Below, one piece after another: positions 59,666 through 64,000 of a stretch of 64,000 nucleotides of DNA. The notes below the pieces were generated by a model. That model was given only the letters and a program-made list of their open reading frames with translations, made no database searches and had not been told where the DNA came from. The stretch is from NCBI RefSeq assembly GCF_001894745.1, contig NZ_BBYF01000003.1, positions 248,001 through 312,000 of the forward strand. Direction: 5' to 3'. How positions within the stretch are numbered: position 1 is the stretch's first letter; each line of letters begins with the position of its first letter. This stretch comes from Paenibacillus sp. NAIST15-1. GTDB lineage: Bacteria > Bacillota > Bacilli > Paenibacillales > Paenibacillaceae. Made by a program: the position numbers and the translations under genes.

Positions 59666-59718
59666 AATAGGTGCCCCTTCCTGCCCGGAGAGCCGGAACT
59701 ATGGAAAAAGCACCTATT
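59666..59718. repeat. inverted repeat between pgsA and cinA
   Basis: AATAGGTGC (59666-59674) pairs perfectly with GCACCTATT (59710-59718), with a GC-rich inner part (CCCGG/CCGG). On the minus strand five T follow the first arm inside the loop, so it is not a standard terminator. It may be a leader structure of cinA. Confidence 0.5.
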
Positions 59719-59737
59719 GACCTATCAGCTTCCGTTA

Positions 59738-60319
59738 TCAATCCGAAAGGTGAAGCACATTTTTATTTTTTACAAAGTAGTCAATTCCCGAGTATACGGT
59801 AATTAACGCAGCGACCCAAGTCGCCAAGATGTCAAACCGGAAATGAACGAACGCAAATGGGAAATTGTTCAGCAGCATCGCTGCAATCGCCGTAATTTGG
59901 GTTGCTGTTTTCCATTTCCCCCACTTGCTTGCAGCAACAACAGTTCCTTCGAGCAAGGCAACTTGCCTTAGGCCAGTAACCGCAAATTCACGGCTAATAA
60001 TAACAACCGCAATCCACGCATCACATTTTTGCATCTCAACAAGTGAGATAAGAACCGCCGCTACGAGCAGCTTGTCTGCAAGTGGATCAAGAAGCTTTCC
60101 TAAATTTGTAACCATTTTGCGTTTACGGGCGATATAACCATCCAATCCATCGGTACTTGCAGCAATAATGAAGATCAAGGCCGCAATAATCTGGTTGTAA
60201 GTAATCGAGAAACCCTCTAGTTCAATCGCAGGCAAATAATCAAAGTTCACCAATAGGAAGAACATCATTATTGGCACAAGAAAAATACGGACTAACGTTA
60301 TCTTGTTCGCCAGATTCAC
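59738..60319 (-). CDS. pgsA: CDP-diacylglycerol-glycerol-3-phosphate 3-phosphatidyltransferase
   Basis: A 193-residue integral membrane enzyme that makes phosphatidylglycerol-phosphate. The CDP-alcohol phosphotransferase signature is complete: DGLDGYIAR, then GKLLDPLADK (D-x2-DG-x2-AR-x8-G-x3-D-x3-D). Several membrane helices. The start is GTG at 60319, which overlaps the rimO stop (GTGA), with GGGGAGGG upstream, so the pair is translationally coupled. Confidence 0.96.
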   Translation of the reverse strand: MNLANKITLVRIFLVPIMMFFLLVNFDYLPAIELEGFSITYNQIIAALIFIIAASTDGLDGYIARKRKMVTNLGKLLDPLADKLLVAAVLISLVEMQKCDAWIAVVIISREFAVTGLRQVALLEGTVVAASKWGKWKTATQITAIAAMLLNNFPFAFVHFRFDILATWVAALITVYSGIDYFVKNKNVLHLSD

Positions 60320-61644
60320 GCGAGACCCTCCCCGGCTAAGTCAAATTCAAGCGCATGAGTAATCCTTACCTTGGCAATTTCCCCAATACTCAATGGCTGG
60401 CCGGAAATAAATACTTCCCCGTCAATTTCAGGGGCGTCGAATTGCGAGCGGCCAATGAACACATCATTGCGGCCATCGTAACGCTCAACAAGGACTTCCA
60501 ATATATCACCAATACGCTTTTCACTTACTTCTTTAGATACTTGGCGCTGAATTTCCATAAGGGTATTCGCACGCCACTCCTTAACATCATCAGACACATG
60601 GTCTGGCAGCCTCGTTGCAGGCGTGTCCTCTTCGGAAGAATAGGTAAATACGCCAAGCCGATCGAACTTCATCTCCCTGATGAAGTCGCATAGTCTGTCA
60701 AAGTCTTCGTCTGTTTCTCCAGGGAACCCTACGATAATAGACGTACGCAACGCTACACCAGGAATTCGTTCACGAATTTTGTTCACCAGCTCTCGGGAAT
60801 CACGCTGGCGACCAGGACGTCTCATGCGCTTCAAAATGCTATCTTCACTATGCTGCAATGGCATGTCGATATACTTGCAAATCTTCGGATTGCTCGCAAT
60901 CGCATCCATAAGCTCCTCAGTAAAAAATCCAGGGTACGCATAGTGCAGACGAACCCATTCCACACCCGGAATTTCGCTTACTTTATTCATTAACTCCGGC
61001 AGCTTGAAACCGTCGTATAAATCTACACCATAATTCGTGGAATCTTGGGCAATTAGGCTAATCTCCTTGACCCCTTGTCCTGCAAGCTGAGCTACCTCAG
61101 CAAGAATGGATTCCATTGTACGGCTGCGGAACTTGCCTCTCATGATTGGTATACTGCAAAATGTGCAGTTATTGTCGCAGCCTTCGGCTATTTTGACATA
61201 TGCCGTATAGCGCGGAGTCGCCACTTTGCGTGGAAGGATGCGATCATAATCGAATACGGGATTGCCAACACGAATCGGCCTGCTTCCTTGCAGGGCTTCA
61301 TCAACAATATCATTGATTTTGTCAAAATCACCGGTACCAACGATACCGTCAATCTCCGGCATTTCATCAAGCAGCTGCTCCTTGTATCGCTGCGTTAAGC
61401 ATCCGGATACAATAAGTGCCTTCAAGTCAGCAGTTTCCTTCAAATCTGCTAGTCTTAAGATCGTATTAACCGATTCTTCCTTAGCAGCATCAATGAATCC
61501 ACATGTGTTGACGATGATTACCGTTGCTTCTTCTTCGTTTTCCACCAGTTCATATCCACGCTCATAAATTAAGCCGGACATAATCTCGGAATCAACCAAG
61601 TTTTTGTCGCAGCCCAACGTTACGATTTTAATCTTTTCTGTCAT
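60316..61644 (-). CDS. rimO: ribosomal protein S12 methylthiotransferase
   Basis: A 442-residue MiaB-like radical SAM enzyme that methylthiolates Asp of S12. Auxiliary-cluster cysteines are in TLGCDKNLVDSE, NTCGFIDAAKEES and SGCLTQRY; the radical SAM motif is CDNNCTFC. A C-terminal TRAM domain follows. It is the second methylthiotransferase in the window (with miaB). GGGGGATG lies before the ATG. It overlaps pgsA. Confidence 0.95.
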   Translation of the reverse strand: MTEKIKIVTLGCDKNLVDSEIMSGLIYERGYELVENEEEATVIIVNTCGFIDAAKEESVNTILRLADLKETADLKALIVSGCLTQRYKEQLLDEMPEIDGIVGTGDFDKINDIVDEALQGSRPIRVGNPVFDYDRILPRKVATPRYTAYVKIAEGCDNNCTFCSIPIMRGKFRSRTMESILAEVAQLAGQGVKEISLIAQDSTNYGVDLYDGFKLPELMNKVSEIPGVEWVRLHYAYPGFFTEELMDAIASNPKICKYIDMPLQHSEDSILKRMRRPGRQRDSRELVNKIRERIPGVALRTSIIVGFPGETDEDFDRLCDFIREMKFDRLGVFTYSSEEDTPATRLPDHVSDDVKEWRANTLMEIQRQVSKEVSEKRIGDILEVLVERYDGRNDVFIGRSQFDAPEIDGEVFISGQPLSIGEIAKVRITHALEFDLAGEGLA

Positions 61645-61737
61645 TTTACATCCCCCATAAGGCAGACTCCCATTGGAGTATTTTCACATCCGTATGTCTA
61701 TGTACCTCATCAAGTATAATACAGGCATGACTTTGGA

Positions 61738-61796
61738 GTCAAAAAAACAAAAAGAGCCCAGCATCCTTCCCTCTTGCAGCTTAGTGATGATGGGCT
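61738..61796 (-). terminator. terminator after yajQ
   Basis: AGCCCA (61755-61760) pairs with TGGGCT (61791-61796), with CATC/GATG inside. The minus strand then reads CTTTTTGTTTTTTTG. Strong terminator after the yajQ stop. Confidence 0.85.
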
Positions 61797-61801
61797 ATCG
61801 T

Positions 61802-62290
61802 TTAGCGATAATTCGTAAACTGTAGATCTAGCGGCAGATTTGCACCTCGTAACAGCGTCATAACAGCTTGCAAATCATCTTTACTTTTCCCAGTAACCCG
61901 AATCTGATCACCTTGGATTTGACTCTTTACTTTTAACTTCGAATCACGGATCATAATGTTAATTTTCTTTGCTACATCCTGGTCGATTCCTTGTTTGCAT
62001 TTCGCTCGCTGCCGTACCGCAGCAGAAGCTGCAGGTTCAATTTTGCCGAACTCCATATTTTTAATGGCTACGCCGCGCTTGGCCATTTTGGACTGTAAAA
62101 TATCAATGACATTTTTCAGTTTGTACTCGTCATCCGAGACAATTATCACTTCATCCTTCTCAAGTGTAATTTTACTTTTGCTCCCTTTGAAATCGTATCG
62201 AGATTCGATCTCCTTCATTGCTTGTGTAATCGCGTTATTCATTTCCTGTAGATCCAACTTGGATACAATATCAAATGAACTGTCCGCCAT
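61802..62290 (-). CDS. YajQ-family nucleotide-binding protein
   Basis: A 162-residue YajQ (UPF0234) protein made of two similar alpha-beta units. Typical elements: [83 protein letters not shown]. Proteins of this family bind cyclic di-GMP in Xanthomonas or tRNA in other species; the role here is unknown. Two adjacent ATG codons follow GGGGGAG; the second (62290) has the better spacing. Confidence 0.9.
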   Translation of the reverse strand: MADSSFDIVSKLDLQEMNNAITQAMKEIESRYDFKGSKSKITLEKDEVIIVSDDEYKLKNVIDILQSKMAKRGVAIKNMEFGKIEPAASAAVRQRAKCKQGIDQDVAKKINIMIRDSKLKVKSQIQGDQIRVTGKSKDDLQAVMTLLRGANLPLDLQFTNYR

Positions 62291-62365
62291 CATTAGCTCC
62301 CCCTTTACAAAATACTGCTGTCAAATCAAACCCTTTGTATGATCATAGTTATGTATATACACAAA

Positions 62366-62403
62366 GGCATTCTTACACAGACCTAAGCCTGCAAAAGAAT
62401 GCC
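62366..62403 (-). terminator. terminator after the small membrane protein gene
   Basis: GGCATTCTT (62366-62374) pairs with AAGAATGCC (62395-62403); the following minus-strand T tract is weak (TTTGTG). It lies 20 bases after the stop of the 54-residue gene. Confidence 0.65.
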
Positions 62404-62421
62404 CCAGTAGCATGCGATTGT

Positions 62422-62586
62422 CTAAAAACGGACACGTGCTGGCGCTCGGAACATATCAATAATGCCCAGCAAAATATGAGCCAGTCCGAAGCCTAACACA
62501 CCGTACCCCCAAACACTTGGCGTCAAGTAATACCCTAACAAGCTGACCACAATACCTGCTCCGGTAACGATCCAACTGGTTGCCAT
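62422..62586 (-). CDS. small membrane protein, 54 residues
   Basis: A short frame opening MATSWIVTGAGIVVSLLGYY, with hydrophobic segments at about residues 5-20 and 26-42 and a basic end (MFRAPARVRF). GAGGTG precedes the ATG by eight bases. It sits between rodZ and yajQ with its own following hairpin. The two-helix shape, ribosome binding site and terminator support a real gene. I do not recognise a named family. Confidence 0.65.
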   Translation of the reverse strand: MATSWIVTGAGIVVSLLGYYLTPSVWGYGVLGFGLAHILLGIIDMFRAPARVRF

Positions 62587-62719
62587 CGCTCGACACCTCA
62601 CTTTATTTTATTGGAGAACAACAATGATCGCCGCAGCTATTATTGTCTCCTCTCGCAAAGTGAATATGTCATGTATCATGATGAAATTCACACCAAGTAC
62701 CTAAGGAAAGACCGCTTAC

Positions 62720-63685
62720 TTAACGTGAGCCTTGGTTCGCATTGTTCGTTGAGGCTTGACCTTGCTTCTCCGTTTGCAGCTTCTGAGCTTCCTCATAAGA
62801 TACCCACTGCAGACGAATATTTTTGGAGCCTTCGTTATCGGATTTCGTCAATGCTTCGCCAGCAACTGTCACTTCAATTGCTTTGGCATAGCCTGCACGA
62901 ATGAACATACCTTGTTCGGTCATATCGAACGTAACGGTCTGATCTTTCTCCAATGTTGCATAATGAAGCTTCTTCCCGCTGCTGCTCTTCTCATGAACAG
63001 CCAGCCAGCTTCTGTCGCCTGCCGCTTTAATCTCTACCTTCACTGGCGTGTTTGCTGGAGCCGATACGGTGTATACATCCTCAGAACGCTTGGAGGATTC
63101 CAACATGACGATTGGCTTCTCCACCTGTTTTGGAGGTTCCGGCGTAGCAGGCTTAACCGGCTGCTGAACCGCTCCACCTGCATTGTTTTGTCCTGCTTTG
63201 TCGCCATTCGCCGCTCCATCTGAGCCTGTTGATGGATTTTGTGTCTCTGTAATATTCGTATCATCAGAAGTGTTATCCGTTGTGCTCGGATTCACTTTCA
63301 TCACGACGAAGAAATATACTATGACACCAATAAGAATGATGAATGCCCATAGAAGCAGCGTCGATGCCCAGCGTCCGAATCGATCAGACGGCGCTTGTAC
63401 ACTACGTTTCTTCGTACGCATTAGCGGTTCAATTGTTGGCTCTGGTTCCGGCGTTGGGATGTCATTGCGGTAATACTGCAATACTTCATCAGGATTCAAG
63501 CCTACCGTCTCTGCATACGTCTTCACGAAAGCACGTACATAGAACGAACCCGGCAGAACCTTATAGTCCCCTTCTTCAATCGCTTCCAAGTAACGTTTAC
63601 GTATCTTCGTTGCTTCTTGCACATCATCCAGAGAGAGATTCTTCTCCACTCTTGCTTTTTTCAATAATTGCCCTAATTCTGACAC
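62720..63685 (-). CDS. rodZ: RodZ-like cytoskeletal membrane protein
   Basis: A 321-residue protein like YmfM/RodZ. An N-terminal helix-turn-helix of the XRE type (SELGQLLKKARVEKNLSLDDVQEATKIRKRYLEAIEEGDY) is followed by a single transmembrane helix (about residues 104-127, WASTLLLWAFIILIGVIVYF), a Thr/Asn/Pro-rich outside linker and a C-terminal domain (DUF4115-like, about 195-290). It links MreB to the cell wall machinery. The start is GTG at 63685 after GGAGGTG. Same place as ymfM in B. subtilis, next to ymfK. Confidence 0.9.
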   Translation of the reverse strand: MSELGQLLKKARVEKNLSLDDVQEATKIRKRYLEAIEEGDYKVLPGSFYVRAFVKTYAETVGLNPDEVLQYYRNDIPTPEPEPTIEPLMRTKKRSVQAPSDRFGRWASTLLLWAFIILIGVIVYFFVVMKVNPSTTDNTSDDTNITETQNPSTGSDGAANGDKAGQNNAGGAVQQPVKPATPEPPKQVEKPIVMLESSKRSEDVYTVSAPANTPVKVEIKAAGDRSWLAVHEKSSSGKKLHYATLEKDQTVTFDMTEQGMFIRAGYAKAIEVTVAGEALTKSDNEGSKNIRLQWVSYEEAQKLQTEKQGQASTNNANQGSR

Positions 63686-63735
63686 AACTTCACCTCCTGT
63701 CCTTAATCCAAGCTGCACTTGCGTACTGCTTTATG

Positions 63736-64000
63736 TTAAATTTCGTTATAATTTATCGTAAACGATTCATACGTAATTTCCTCATCCGGGTTACTGCGCA
63801 ATTCAATAATATAATCGAAGAAATCATAACTATAGCCGGTTTCTTGAACAAATATGTCTGGATGCTCTATGACCTTTGTGGATGGCATGTTGATAATTTC
63901 ATCTAGCAATCCAGCATGCTTCTCATTTGAACGAATTGTACTGACAATACCATCGATAATAAAGATATTGTTTGGATTCAATTCTTCATCCGACATTTGG
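63736..64000 (-). CDS. ymfK: DUF3388 protein (YmfK), N-terminus outside window
   Basis: The C-terminal 88 codons of a protein that continues past the right edge. The segment NIFIIDGIVSTIRSNEKH and the later KVIEHPDIFVQETGY...DFFDYIIELRSNPDEEITYE match my recollection of the end of B. subtilis YmfK (DUF3388), whose N-terminal part is an ACT-like domain. The methionine near the edge (63996) is probably internal. Function unknown. It is upstream of rodZ, as in B. subtilis. Confidence 0.8.
   Translation of the reverse strand, partial: QMSDEELNPNNIFIIDGIVSTIRSNEKHAGLLDEIINMPSTKVIEHPDIFVQETGYSYDFFDYIIELRSNPDEEITYESFTINYNEI

Overview
The window looks like a chromosomal segment of a Paenibacillus-like Firmicute. 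Evidence: a block in Bacillales order (ymfK/DUF3388, rodZ/ymfM, pgsA, cinA, recA, recX, rny, ymdB, spoVS, miaB, ricA/ymcA), purple AGGAGG-type ribosome binding sites, frequent GTG and TTG starts, and Gram-positive style leader RNAs (a T-box, a purine riboswitch and a cobalamin riboswitch). No rRNA, tRNA, CRISPR array or intact insertion sequence was recognised. Most genes lie on the minus strand.

Left third (1-24.5 kb): a zinc-ribbon protein cut by the edge, a serine hydrolase, a paired SMR efflux pump (ykkC/ykkD type) with a TetR repressor and two copies of its probable operator, argS behind a T-box leader, unknown or small proteins, degV, xpt-pbuX behind a guanine-type riboswitch, a DUF72 protein, a nitroreductase, glutaminase, two DUF1992 paralogues, metE behind a cobalamin riboswitch, a cysteine-free HesB-like protein, the copper operon csoR-copZ-copA, and L-lactate dehydrogenase.

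Middle (24.5-43 kb): a PlsC acyltransferase, a P1-family peptidase, an SMP-30-like protein, the NAD salvage pair pncA-pncB, a PaaI thioesterase, and a fatty acid beta-oxidation cluster. That cluster runs fadF, fadN, fadA, fadE, fadD on the minus strand with etfB-etfA divergent. Acyl-CoA is made by FadD and oxidised by FadE; the hydratase/dehydrogenase FadN and thiolase FadA complete the cycle, and electrons pass through EtfAB to the membrane Fe-S protein FadF. An 8-bp tandem repeat sits between fadN and fadA.

Right third (43-64 kb): RNA modification and decay and sporulation/competence functions (ricA, miaB, rny, ymdB, spoVS, recX, recA, cinA, pgsA, rimO, yajQ, rodZ, ymfK), plus a 2-oxoacid:ferredoxin oxidoreductase (korAB) and pduL. 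This conserved block is interrupted at about 45.2-48.3 kb by an AT-rich accessory patch. It holds an anchored unknown protein, a frameshifted and deletion-fused prophage tail remnant, a 65-codon segment resembling the C-terminal end of a polymorphic toxin, and directly downstream an unknown 179-residue gene placed where an immunity gene would be. This patch is the best candidate for something undescribed, but it is small and partly decayed.

Starts were adjusted to the best ribosome binding site in many genes. Family assignments rest on recalled motifs and gene order, not on searches.
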